Shown: in pieces, positions 8,375-16,167 of the stretch
Layout: the number at the start of each line of letters is the position of its first letter
How positions within the stretch are numbered: the first letter of the stretch is position 1
Source of the DNA: an uncultured Phascolarctobacterium sp.
GTDB taxonomy: Bacteria > Bacillota > Negativicutes > Acidaminococcales > Acidaminococcaceae
Assembly: GCF_934190775.1 (NCBI RefSeq)
Contig: NZ_CAKPTG010000004.1
Coordinates: forward strand, 121,322 to 185,321
Length of the DNA: 64,000 bases
Direction: 5' to 3'
Program-made: the position numbers and the translations under genes
Notes under the pieces: model-generated
What the model was told of the DNA's origin: nothing
Seen by the model: the letters and a program-made list of their open reading frames with translations, nothing else
Databases searched by the model: none

Positions 8375-9613
8375 TTGCGTTGGAATGAATTCGGGAAATT
8401 TCTGATTGTCGCTTTGGCGATTATCGGCGGTTTCTGCGTATACATCTCGCCTCTGGCTAATTCCATTAAACAGGGCTTGGATCTGCAAGGTGGTACTCAT
8501 GTAGTTTTACAGGCTGTGGATACGCCGGAACTTAAGGTTGACGATGACGCTGTCAACCGCAGTGTAAAGGTTATTGAGCGTCGTGTAAATGAATTGGGCC
8601 TGACTGAGCCTGTTATCCAGCGTCAGGGCAAGGACCGTATTATCGTTGAGCTGCCGGGCGTAAAGGATCCGGAAAAGGCTATTGCTATGCTGGGCCGTAC
8701 CGCTATGCTGCAGTTCAAAGATGAAAGCGGCAAGGTTGTCCTCACAGGCAGTGACCTGAAGGACGCTAAGGCACAGGTTTCCCAAGGCAATCAGGCTGTA
8801 GTTGGCCTGGAATTTAATGATGCAGGCGGCAAAAAATTTGCTGACCTTACTGCCCGCAATGTAGGTAAAAAAATCGCTATCGAGCTTGACGGCCAGGTGC
8901 TGACCGCTCCTGTAGTACAGGAAGCTATCACCGGCGGTCATGCACAGATTTCCGGCTCCCGTAACGTTGAGGAGGCCGAGCATCTGGCAATTCTGCTGCG
9001 CAGCGGCAGTCTGCCTGTTAAAATTGAAGTTATGGAAAACCGTACCGTTGGTCCTACCCTCGGTCAGGATTCCAAGGACAAGAGCGTTAAAGCCTTCAGT
9101 ATCGGTATCATCGGCGTATTTGTCTTCATGCTGCTGTTCTACCGTCTGGCAGGCGTAGTTGCGGACATTGCTCTGCTGCTGTACGTAATGCTGCTGCTGT
9201 TGGTAATGCGTTATCTGGGTGCAACACTGACACTGCCCGGTATCGCAGGTATTATCCTGTCTGTCGGCATGGCGGTTGACGCCAACGTACTGATTTTTGA
9301 ACGCTTCAAGGAAGAGGTTAAGCGTGGTAAAACTTTGCGCAGTGCGATGGATTCCGGCTTTGGCCGCGCTATCGTAACCATCCTTGACTCCAACCTTACT
9401 ACAATCATGGCCGCAGCCGTACTGTTCTACCTGGGCACCGGTCCTATCAAGGGCTTTGCTGTTACCCTGGCACTTGGTACCTTGCTGAGTATGTTTACCG
9501 CAGTAACCGTTACCAAATTCCTGCTGCGCTTCCTGATTTACAGTAACATCACCAAGAGTCCCTTCCTGTTTGGTGCAAGAGCACCGAAAGCAAAAGAGGA
9601 GGTGGCTAAATAA
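8375..9613 (+). CDS. secD: Protein translocase subunit SecD
   Basis: SecD, with SecF, uses the proton gradient to pull exported proteins out of the SecYEG channel. The 412-residue protein has an N-terminal membrane helix, the GLDLQGGTHVVLQ motif at residues 32-44, the periplasmic domain, then the conserved transmembrane block with GPTLGQDS and GMAVDANVLIFERFKEE. It starts with TTG, supported by AGGAGGAAG at 8361-8369, and no ATG fits as well. It is a compact SecD without the extended periplasmic head of E. coli (615 residues), typical of Firmicutes lineages. Confidence 0.96.
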   Translation: MRWNEFGKFLIVALAIIGGFCVYISPLANSIKQGLDLQGGTHVVLQAVDTPELKVDDDAVNRSVKVIERRVNELGLTEPVIQRQGKDRIIVELPGVKDPEKAIAMLGRTAMLQFKDESGKVVLTGSDLKDAKAQVSQGNQAVVGLEFNDAGGKKFADLTARNVGKKIAIELDGQVLTAPVVQEAITGGHAQISGSRNVEEAEHLAILLRSGSLPVKIEVMENRTVGPTLGQDSKDKSVKAFSIGIIGVFVFMLLFYRLAGVVADIALLLYVMLLLLVMRYLGATLTLPGIAGIILSVGMAVDANVLIFERFKEEVKRGKTLRSAMDSGFGRAIVTILDSNLTTIMAAAVLFYLGTGPIKGFAVTLALGTLLSMFTAVTVTKFLLRFLIYSNITKSPFLFGARAPKAKEEVAK

Positions 9614-10497
9614 TGAAGTTATCTATTGTTAAGCGTTACAAAATTTTCTTCGCTATTACCATCACCTTCCTGATCATCGGTATCGGCTCCATGCTTTTCA
9701 AGGGCTTCAACCTGGGCATTGACTTTACCGGCGGCAGTATCATGGATTTGGAGTTTAAAAATCCTGTTACCGTTTCTCAGGTACGTGAGGTGCTCAAGGA
9801 AAAGGATCTGGGCAATGCTATTATCCAGCTGGAAAGCAGCGACAGCAATGCCAAGAGCTCTAAGGGCGTGCTGATCCGTACCGGCGTTATCAGCGACGAG
9901 CAGCGTCAGCTGGTAATGACTGATTTGAAGAGCAAGCTTGGTGATTTTGCTATTCAGCGTGTTGAAAACGTTGGTGCTACCGTTGGCGGCGAGCTGATTC
10001 AACAGGCTGTGATGGCTATTGTGCTTTCCTGGTTCCTGATGATTGCTTATATCACCATCCGTTTTGAATTCCGTTTTGCTCTGGCAGCGATTATCGCTTT
10101 GATTATCGACGTAATGGTAACCCTGAGCTATTTCTCCCTGTTCCATATGGAGCTGGATTCCTCCTTCGTTGCAGCTCTGCTGACGGTTGTAGGTTATTCT
10201 GTTAACGGTACCATCGTTATCTTCGACCGTATCCGTGAAAACCTGAAAATCCATCGCCGCAGCGAAAGCATGACGGAAATGGTTGACAACAGTATCTGGC
10301 AGACTATGGGACGCAGTATTTATACTGTTGGTACCTCTCTGTTTGCTGTTGTAGCTATCTTCATCTGGGGCGGTGAAACTATCCGCAACTTCTCCTTTGC
10401 GATGCTGGTAGGCTTCTCCAGTGGTGCTTATACCTCCACCTTCCTGGCAGGTCCGTTATGGATGATGCTGCGTAAGCTGAAGCCGGGCAGAGATTAA
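9613..10497 (+). CDS. secF: Protein translocase subunit SecF
   Basis: A 294-residue membrane protein with the SecF signature FNLGIDFTGGS after the first helix and the VGYSVNGTIVIFDRIREN motif of the fourth. The ATG overlaps the secD stop by one base (TAATG), so SecD and SecF are made in coupled amounts. A strong terminator follows at 10511, ending the queuosine/Sec transcription block. Confidence 0.96.
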   Translation: MKLSIVKRYKIFFAITITFLIIGIGSMLFKGFNLGIDFTGGSIMDLEFKNPVTVSQVREVLKEKDLGNAIIQLESSDSNAKSSKGVLIRTGVISDEQRQLVMTDLKSKLGDFAIQRVENVGATVGGELIQQAVMAIVLSWFLMIAYITIRFEFRFALAAIIALIIDVMVTLSYFSLFHMELDSSFVAALLTVVGYSVNGTIVIFDRIRENLKIHRRSESMTEMVDNSIWQTMGRSIYTVGTSLFAVVAIFIWGGETIRNFSFAMLVGFSSGAYTSTFLAGPLWMMLRKLKPGRD

Positions 10498-10510
10498 GAT
10501 TAAAAATTAT

Positions 10511-10556
10511 AGCCTGTGTGCATTCATACCAATGAATGCTGCAGGCTATTTTTTCT
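10511..10556 (+). terminator. Rho-independent terminator after secF
   Basis: A long stem pairs AGCCTG (10511-10516) with CAGGCT (10542-10547) and TGCATTCAT with ATGAATGC inside it, followed by ATTTTTTCTTGTTTTT. Confidence 0.9.
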
Positions 10557-10590
10557 TGTTTTTACTACTGAAAAAGGCTACAATAGAAGG

Positions 10591-10596
10591 TATAAT
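10591..10596 (+). promoter_or_regulatory. Candidate -10 box upstream of the YdcF-like gene
   Basis: A perfect TATAAT follows the secF terminator, about 93 bp before the next gene. No convincing -35 box sits at the usual distance, so the call is tentative. Confidence 0.3.
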
Positions 10597-10688
10597 GATA
10601 AGCTGTTAACCAGCATGGCTGTCGTTTTTTAGCATATAGCCAGCACAGCGCTTCACATAATCTTTAGCCATAAGCAGGGAGAAGCACA

Positions 10689-11465
10689 ATGATTTATGTA
10701 TTGAAATTTATCGCAGCCTTTTTGCTGCCACCTGGTTTATTTGTTTTACTCGGAATAATCTTGAGTATTTATTTATGGCGTAAGCGCCAGCGCTTTGGTT
10801 GCGTAGCTTTTCGTTTAAGTGCTTGCCTGACGCTGCTGTTATATCTTAGCTGCACCTTAGTGGGTGCTAAGCTTTTGGGACAGCCCTTGGAAAACAGTTA
10901 CAGTCAGCAGCAGCCTGCTGCTGCGCAGGTTATAGTTGTTCTTGGCGGCGGCAGTGTTGGCTCTGTGCCTGACGGCACGGAACGCGGCGGCCTGATGTCC
11001 GCCGGTGCGGCGCGTCTGCTGACGGCAGCGCGCCTGGCGAAGCAGCATTCGCTGCCGGTGCTCATCAGCGGCGGGCAGGTGTTCAGCGATGGCGCAAGCG
11101 AGGCGCTGGTCGCCGAGCGTATTCTGTTGCAGCTGGGGCTGCCGCAGGAGCAGATTATCGTCGAGACGAAGGCCAGAACAACGAAAGAAAATGCTGCCTA
11201 TACTGCTGCAATTTGCCATGAGCGCGGCTATAAAAATGTACTACTGCTGACAAGCGCGCTGCACATGAGGCGCAGCATGCAGTTTTTTGATGAATACTTA
11301 GGCAAGCAGGGAATTAAGGTTGCCGCCTATCCCTGTGATTATACGCTCAACCCTAAGGGACAATTTAATCCGCGCTGGCTGGTACCGCAGCTGCAGGCCT
11401 TTGATATAACCTGCATGGCATTGCACGAATATGTGGGGATGGCAGGTGCCTTTTTGCAGCGCTAA
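10689..11465 (+). CDS. YdcF/SanA/ElyC-like DUF218 membrane protein
   Basis: The 258-residue protein has two N-terminal membrane helices (about residues 5-27 and 37-57) followed by a DUF218 domain: VIVVLGGGSVG, LISGGQ, the segment TKARTTKENAAYTA, and LLTSALHMRRSMQFF. This family includes E. coli SanA and ElyC, linked to envelope integrity and peptidoglycan precursor handling, but its chemistry is not settled. It stands alone between a terminator and the next promoter, so context adds nothing. Confidence 0.8.
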   Translation: MIYVLKFIAAFLLPPGLFVLLGIILSIYLWRKRQRFGCVAFRLSACLTLLLYLSCTLVGAKLLGQPLENSYSQQQPAAAQVIVVLGGGSVGSVPDGTERGGLMSAGAARLLTAARLAKQHSLPVLISGGQVFSDGASEALVAERILLQLGLPQEQIIVETKARTTKENAAYTAAICHERGYKNVLLLTSALHMRRSMQFFDEYLGKQGIKVAAYPCDYTLNPKGQFNPRWLVPQLQAFDITCMALHEYVGMAGAFLQR

Positions 11466-11498
11466 GCTGCAGCAATATGCTGAAAGCAGTCGTTGTAT

Positions 11499-11527
11499 TT
11501 GCATAAATTCCACCTTTTTTGTATAAT
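11499..11527 (+). promoter_or_regulatory. Candidate promoter for the BtuF-like gene
   Basis: TTGCAT (11499-11504) and TATAAT (11522-11527) are spaced by 17 bp, 45 bp upstream of the start codon. No riboswitch-like fold is evident in this short leader. Confidence 0.45.
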
Positions 11528-11571
11528 AAGTAACAGATAGAAACAAATATTATTTTTGGGTGGGGTATATA

Positions 11572-12507
11572 ATGAAAAAAATTCTATTTCTCGTTTGCCT
11601 GCTGCTTTGTCTGCTGCTTGCCGGCTGTGGACCGCAGGAAAAAAATACCGCCGGCAGCGGTAAGATTTTGTACACGGTAACAGATGCAACTGGTACCAAG
11701 CTGAGCTTCAGCGAAAAGCCGCAGCGTATTGTAAGCCTGAATGTATCTGCTGATGAAATTTTGCTGGACATGGTTGACAGCAAGCGCTTGGCAGCCTTGT
11801 CGATGCTGGCCGATGATCCCGGTATCTGCAGTGCCGGTGACAAGGTCAAATCCGTCAAGGGCAGAGCACAGGGAAGCAATCTGGAAAGCGTGCTGGCCAT
11901 GCAGCCCGATCTTGTTATTATTCCGGATTATACCATGGAGCCGATTCAGGGACTGCGCAGTGCGGGACTGAAGGTTTATGTGTGCCATACGCCGAATAAT
12001 GTGCAGGATATCTTCAAGTTTATCAAGGAAATCGGTTCTGCTGTTGGCGAGGAGGCCAGGGGCGAGGAGATGGCGAAAAATATGGAAACACAGCTGGAGG
12101 AAGTGCGCAAGCAGGCACTGCAGGTTGCAGGCGACAAGCCGCTTAATGTGCTGGCGCTGTCCTTTACCGGACCGCTGGGCATGAGGGGGACCTTCAGCGG
12201 ACTGTGCTATTATGCAGGCGTACATAACGCGCTCGATGGCATGGATATTCCGTATCAGAGCAACCTGTCGGAGGAAAAAATGTTGGAGCTTAACCCGGAG
12301 CTGATTATTACGCCAAGCTGGGATTACAGTAAAAAAGGCGATCCGGAGCAATTTCGCCAGCGCATTTTAAAAAATCCGGCCTATAAGAGCATTAAGGCTG
12401 TAAAGAACGGCCGCGTGCAAAGTTTGCATGATAATTATTTATACAGTACTTCGCAATATACAGTTAAGGCGGTGCAGGAATTGGCACATGCCGCTTATGG
12501 AATTTAG
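11572..12507 (+). CDS. ABC transporter substrate-binding lipoprotein, BtuF/FepB-like
   Basis: A 311-residue protein with a lipoprotein signal peptide (hydrophobic run, then LLLAGCGPQ with the lipid-attached Cys near residue 20). The body matches the class III periplasmic binding fold used for vitamin B12, haem and ferric siderophores: PQRIVSLNVSADEILLDM at the start of the first lobe, SVLAMQPDLVII, and LNPELIITPSW in the second lobe. No permease or ATPase gene is adjacent, so it must partner with components elsewhere. The ligand cannot be read from the sequence; a cobalamin riboswitch and TonB receptor occur 40 kb away in this window. Confidence 0.82.
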   Translation: MKKILFLVCLLLCLLLAGCGPQEKNTAGSGKILYTVTDATGTKLSFSEKPQRIVSLNVSADEILLDMVDSKRLAALSMLADDPGICSAGDKVKSVKGRAQGSNLESVLAMQPDLVIIPDYTMEPIQGLRSAGLKVYVCHTPNNVQDIFKFIKEIGSAVGEEARGEEMAKNMETQLEEVRKQALQVAGDKPLNVLALSFTGPLGMRGTFSGLCYYAGVHNALDGMDIPYQSNLSEEKMLELNPELIITPSWDYSKKGDPEQFRQRILKNPAYKSIKAVKNGRVQSLHDNYLYSTSQYTVKAVQELAHAAYGI

Positions 12508-12519
12508 TTAGGAGATGCA

Positions 12520-13257
12520 GTGGCAATGAGACTAGTCAAAACAATTGGTCTGACTCTTTTATTGGCAGCGGGAATGCAGCTTTGTGCTGCTGCCGAGCAG
12601 CAGGAAGCGTTTTATACAGGTGAAAAAATTAAGGGCTACGATAAGGGCAGCTTTGTAATTTTGGAGGCTGATGATATTAACTTCCGCAGTGCTGCCAAGG
12701 ACGGTAATGTTTTGAAGGTGCTGCCGCACCATTCGCTGCTGCGTGTTATCAGTCAGAAGGGCGATTGGCTGCAGGCAGAATCAGATGGTGTGGATGGTTT
12801 TATCTATGCGCCCTATACTGTTGCCGGCAGCAGAGACGAGCTGACGCAGGAGGATTTTGCTCTTGGTTATGCTGCGCTCGGGAAGCAGTTTGATGAGCAG
12901 GAGGCCAAGGAGCGTCTTGGTGCTGTCAAGCAGGAGCAGGTAGATAAAAAGCGCAAACAGATTAAATACACCTACGAGGGTGCAGTAATCAGCGTTGCCC
13001 GCAAAAAACAGGCAGTAGAAGCAATCCGTGTGGTTGATCCCAAGTATATTACGATGCGCGGTGTGAGCATTGGCGATAGTGCCGGCAGAGCTGTAGGACA
13101 GTACGGAATGCCTGATGCTGTTGTTTATGCTGCAGATAATACGACGTATGAATACTTTTGGGAGGATGCTAAGGAGCAACCATTGCGTTTTGCTTTGGAG
13201 ATTGATAAGCAGAGCCGCGTGACAGCCATTATTCTTGAAAAGCTGAAGGAAAAATAA
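12520..13257 (+). CDS. Exported SH3-domain protein with a C-terminal SmpA/OmlA-like segment
   Basis: The 245-residue product has a cleavable signal peptide (residues 1-25, ending CAAA) and a bacterial SH3 domain at about 45-105 (INFRSAAKDGNVLKVLP, GDWLQAES, VDGFIYAPY). A linker follows, then a region resembling the SmpA/OmlA fold (VSIGDSAGRAVGQYGMPDAV, TTYEYFW), which suggests a cell-wall or outer-membrane contact. The GTG at 12520 fits GGAG at 12511-12514 best; an ATG at 12526 is possible. It follows the binding protein by 12 bp and is probably co-transcribed. No specific function can be assigned. Confidence 0.7.
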   Translation: MAMRLVKTIGLTLLLAAGMQLCAAAEQQEAFYTGEKIKGYDKGSFVILEADDINFRSAAKDGNVLKVLPHHSLLRVISQKGDWLQAESDGVDGFIYAPYTVAGSRDELTQEDFALGYAALGKQFDEQEAKERLGAVKQEQVDKKRKQIKYTYEGAVISVARKKQAVEAIRVVDPKYITMRGVSIGDSAGRAVGQYGMPDAVVYAADNTTYEYFWEDAKEQPLRFALEIDKQSRVTAIILEKLKEK

Positions 13258-13320
13258 TAGTTTGCAGCTAAGCTTTGCAGGCAGCTGCAAACTGAGCCTG
13301 AGAAAAGTAAGTATACAATA

Positions 13321-13351
13321 AAAATCCTGCCTCGCAGGCAGGATTTTTTTA
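13321..13351 (+). terminator. Rho-independent terminator after the SH3 protein gene
   Basis: AAAATCCTGCCT pairs with AGGCAGGATTTT across a three-base loop and runs into TTTTTTT. The AT flanks make it potentially active on both strands. Confidence 0.9.
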
Positions 13352-13413
13352 TATTCTGGCAGAATTATAACAGTTATAATATATTAAATTTCCTATCGAA
13401 GGAGTTGAGTTGA

Positions 13414-13791
13414 ATGCCTTTTTTGATCTTAGTTATTATTATTTGTATGTTAGTAGCATTGTTTGCCGTGCAGAACGCGGTAGCAGTGTCCTTGAACTTT
13501 GTTTTGTGGAGCTTTAGCACCTCCCTGGTGCTGGTAATACTTGGCTCATTTTTAATGGGCGTGCTTGTCGCCACCTGCTTTATGCTGACGATGAAGGCCA
13601 AGCATTACCTGAAGGATAAAAAGATGCGTGAGGAAATGCAGCAGCTGGAGGCTGAAAACAAACGCCTGCAGGAGCGTGTTGCTATGCTGCAGCACACCCA
13701 GTTGCTGCATAATGAGGCAGCACAGGCAGCTGCCAAGCAGGCAGAACCGGCTGCAGACAAGGCTGCTGCTGAAAGCGGTAGCCGCCAATGA
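13414..13791 (+). CDS. LapA-domain (DUF1049) membrane protein
   Basis: A 125-residue protein with two membrane helices (about 3-22 and 38-60) separated by the family stretch FAVQNAVAVSLNFVLW. A predicted cytoplasmic coiled coil rich in Glu, Lys and Gln follows, then an Ala-rich tail. E. coli LapA belongs to an LPS-assembly checkpoint; here only the family likeness is visible. AAGGAG precedes the start and a TATAAT lies at 13375-13380. The stop overlaps the recJ start, implying coupling. Confidence 0.8.
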   Translation: MPFLILVIIICMLVALFAVQNAVAVSLNFVLWSFSTSLVLVILGSFLMGVLVATCFMLTMKAKHYLKDKKMREEMQQLEAENKRLQERVAMLQHTQLLHNEAAQAAAKQAEPAADKAAAESGSRQ

Positions 13792-16142
13792 TGCACAAGG
13801 AACGAATTTGGGATATAAAGGAATATAATCAGCAAAAAGCGGCTTTTCTGGCGGAGGAGCTGGATATTTCGCCAATGGTCACGGGTATTTTGCTGGAGCG
13901 TGGATTGCAGGATGCTGATTCCATGCGCGACTTTTTGTATGGCAGCGCTACGCCCTTTCATGATCCATTTTTGCTGAAGGATATGCAACGCTCGGTTGAG
14001 CGTATAGAGCGGGCCTTGGCGGCAGGCGAGCAGATTACGGTTTACGGCGACTATGATGTAGACGGAATCAGTGCCTCATCTTTGCTGTATCTTTATTTGA
14101 AGCAGCGTGGTGCCATGGTTGCTACCTATATTCCGCAACGTAAAAGTGAGGGCTACGGCCTTAATGATGAAGCACTCAGGAGCATTGCCGAGAATGGGAC
14201 AACGCTGATTATTACGGTGGACTGCGGCATCAGCGGCCTACGCGAGGTCGCTAATGCACCTAAGTCTCTTGATATCATTATCACCGACCATCATACTGTG
14301 CCCGAGGTTTTGCCTCCTGCTTACGCTATTATCAATGCTAAGCAGCGTGATTGCGGTTATCCCTTTAAGGAGCTGTGCGGCGTAGGCATTGCCTTTAAGC
14401 TGTGCCAGGCGTTGGAGCAGCGCGAGCCGGGAAGACTGCCCCAGTGGCAGGGGCTGACCGAGCTGACAGCGCTGGGAACGGTAGCAGATATTGTACCGCT
14501 GGTCGGCGAAAACCGAGAGCTGGTGCGCCGTGGCCTGAAGGCTATGGAAACAACGAAGCTGGTGGGACTGCGTGCCTTGATTAAGGCCAGCGGCTGTCCG
14601 GAAACGGGTATTGCTTCGGATAACATCGGCTTCGGTCTGGCACCGCGCCTGAACGCTGTGGGCAGGCTGGAGCATGCGCAGCTGGCGGTGGAGCTTTTAG
14701 TAACCGACGATAGCGTTAAGGCGGAGCAGATTGCCGCCGAGCTTAATCGCGAAAACACTTTGCGGCAGGAAATCAGCCGACAGATTATGGAAGAGGCGGA
14801 AGCGCAGTTAGCGCTGGAAAAGCATATAGATACGGCAATTGTGCTTGCTTCTGAGGGCTGGCATCAGGGCGTTATCGGTATTGTAGCGTCGCGCCTGGTA
14901 GACAAGTACCATTTGCCGACGATTTTGATAAGCCTGAATAATGGCGTTGCCAAGGGCAGCTGTCGCAGTATTCCGGCGCTTAACCTTTACGAGGCGATAG
15001 ATGCCGAGCGTGATTTGCTGACGCAGTATGGCGGTCATCATCAGGCTGCCGGTCTGACGCTGCCGGCAGAGCTGCTGCCGGAATTTAAGCGCCGGTTTTG
15101 TGCGTACGTTGCGCAAAAGTTGCGTCCGGAAGATTATTTGCCGCATCAGGCGATAGACTGCGTGCTGAGCGGCAGCAGTGAAATAAGCATTAAGGATCTG
15201 CAGCAGCTGGCACTATTAGAGCCCTGCGGCTGTGAAAATAGCGCACCGGTTTTTGCCTTTCATCAGGCGCTGCTGCATAATCCGCGCGCTATGGGCAAGG
15301 AACGCAACCATCTGCAGTTTGTGTTGGACAAGGGTTATAATTCCTATCGATGCCTGATGTGGAATAATGCGTATTTGCTGCCTTACATGTTCGAGGGCAT
15401 GGTGGCAGATGTGGCTTTTCAGCCGAAAATAAATGTCTGGAATAACGAAACGAGCGTGCAGCTGCAGGCTGTAAGCATTCATCAGCAAATGACGCTGGGG
15501 GATATGCGTCAGGCTGCTGATGATAAATGGCATTTGCTGCAGGACTTAGCTAAGGTGCATAATAAGGTGCTTGTCTATACTGAAGCCGGGCAGACCATAC
15601 CGGCGGAGGCAGAGCAGGCAGTGGGGGCTTATCTGGAGCTTGCCTCCTACGAGGATGCTGGTGAGCTGAGTAATGTAAAGCTGCAGCAGGCTGACGAGAT
15701 TGTGCTGCTGGATTTGCCAGCCTGTCCGCTGACGGATATCATGCACGAACTGCGGCTACAGGGTGCAAAGCATGTAACGCTATTGTTTAATCAGCTGGAT
15801 TTAGAGGAGCATATGCAGCGGTTGGCATTGACGCATCCGGATAGGGATGCTATGATGTTGGCCTATAAGCTGGTGATGAATGCACTCAAAATGCGGACAA
15901 CTGTGAGCATCAAAGAGCTTTTGTCTGCTCATGCGGAACAAATAAGTGAACAAGCTGTAAAAATTATGGAAGAGCTTGGCTTTATCCGCTATAATAATGG
16001 TATAATAGAAAAAGCTGCTATTAAACGCTGCTCGCTGGAGGATGCACCCCTATATGTAACCCTGCAGCAGGAAAGAGAGCGTTTGGAGCACATTTATAAA
16101 GAAAATTACCGCCTGAGTCAGCACGAGTTATTGCGCTGCTGA
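13788..16142 (+). CDS. recJ: Single-stranded-DNA-specific exonuclease RecJ
   Basis: RecJ degrades single-stranded DNA 5' to 3' in recombination, base excision and mismatch repair. The 784-residue protein has the DHH-family motifs: GDYDVDGISA near residue 86, VDCGIS, ITDHHTVPE near 165, and the DHHA1 glycine-rich motif QYGGHHQAAGLTL near 415. An OB-fold and a long C-terminal extension make it larger than E. coli RecJ (577), as is usual in Firmicutes. Two ATGs in a row (13788, 13791) are possible starts, overlapping the lapA-like stop. Confidence 0.95.
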   Translation: MMHKERIWDIKEYNQQKAAFLAEELDISPMVTGILLERGLQDADSMRDFLYGSATPFHDPFLLKDMQRSVERIERALAAGEQITVYGDYDVDGISASSLLYLYLKQRGAMVATYIPQRKSEGYGLNDEALRSIAENGTTLIITVDCGISGLREVANAPKSLDIIITDHHTVPEVLPPAYAIINAKQRDCGYPFKELCGVGIAFKLCQALEQREPGRLPQWQGLTELTALGTVADIVPLVGENRELVRRGLKAMETTKLVGLRALIKASGCPETGIASDNIGFGLAPRLNAVGRLEHAQLAVELLVTDDSVKAEQIAAELNRENTLRQEISRQIMEEAEAQLALEKHIDTAIVLASEGWHQGVIGIVASRLVDKYHLPTILISLNNGVAKGSCRSIPALNLYEAIDAERDLLTQYGGHHQAAGLTLPAELLPEFKRRFCAYVAQKLRPEDYLPHQAIDCVLSGSSEISIKDLQQLALLEPCGCENSAPVFAFHQALLHNPRAMGKERNHLQFVLDKGYNSYRCLMWNNAYLLPYMFEGMVADVAFQPKINVWNNETSVQLQAVSIHQQMTLGDMRQAADDKWHLLQDLAKVHNKVLVYTEAGQTIPAEAEQAVGAYLELASYEDAGELSNVKLQQADEIVLLDLPACPLTDIMHELRLQGAKHVTLLFNQLDLEEHMQRLALTHPDRDAMMLAYKLVMNALKMRTTVSIKELLSAHAEQISEQAVKIMEELGFIRYNNGIIEKAAIKRCSLEDAPLYVTLQQERERLEHIYKENYRLSQHELLRC

Positions 16143-16167
16143 TGAAGTGCAGATGGGAGTGGGGAGA

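Noticed and set aside
10857..11219. 120-codon minus-strand frame inside the YdcF-like gene
   Set aside because: It lies fully within a well-supported gene and has no features of its own.
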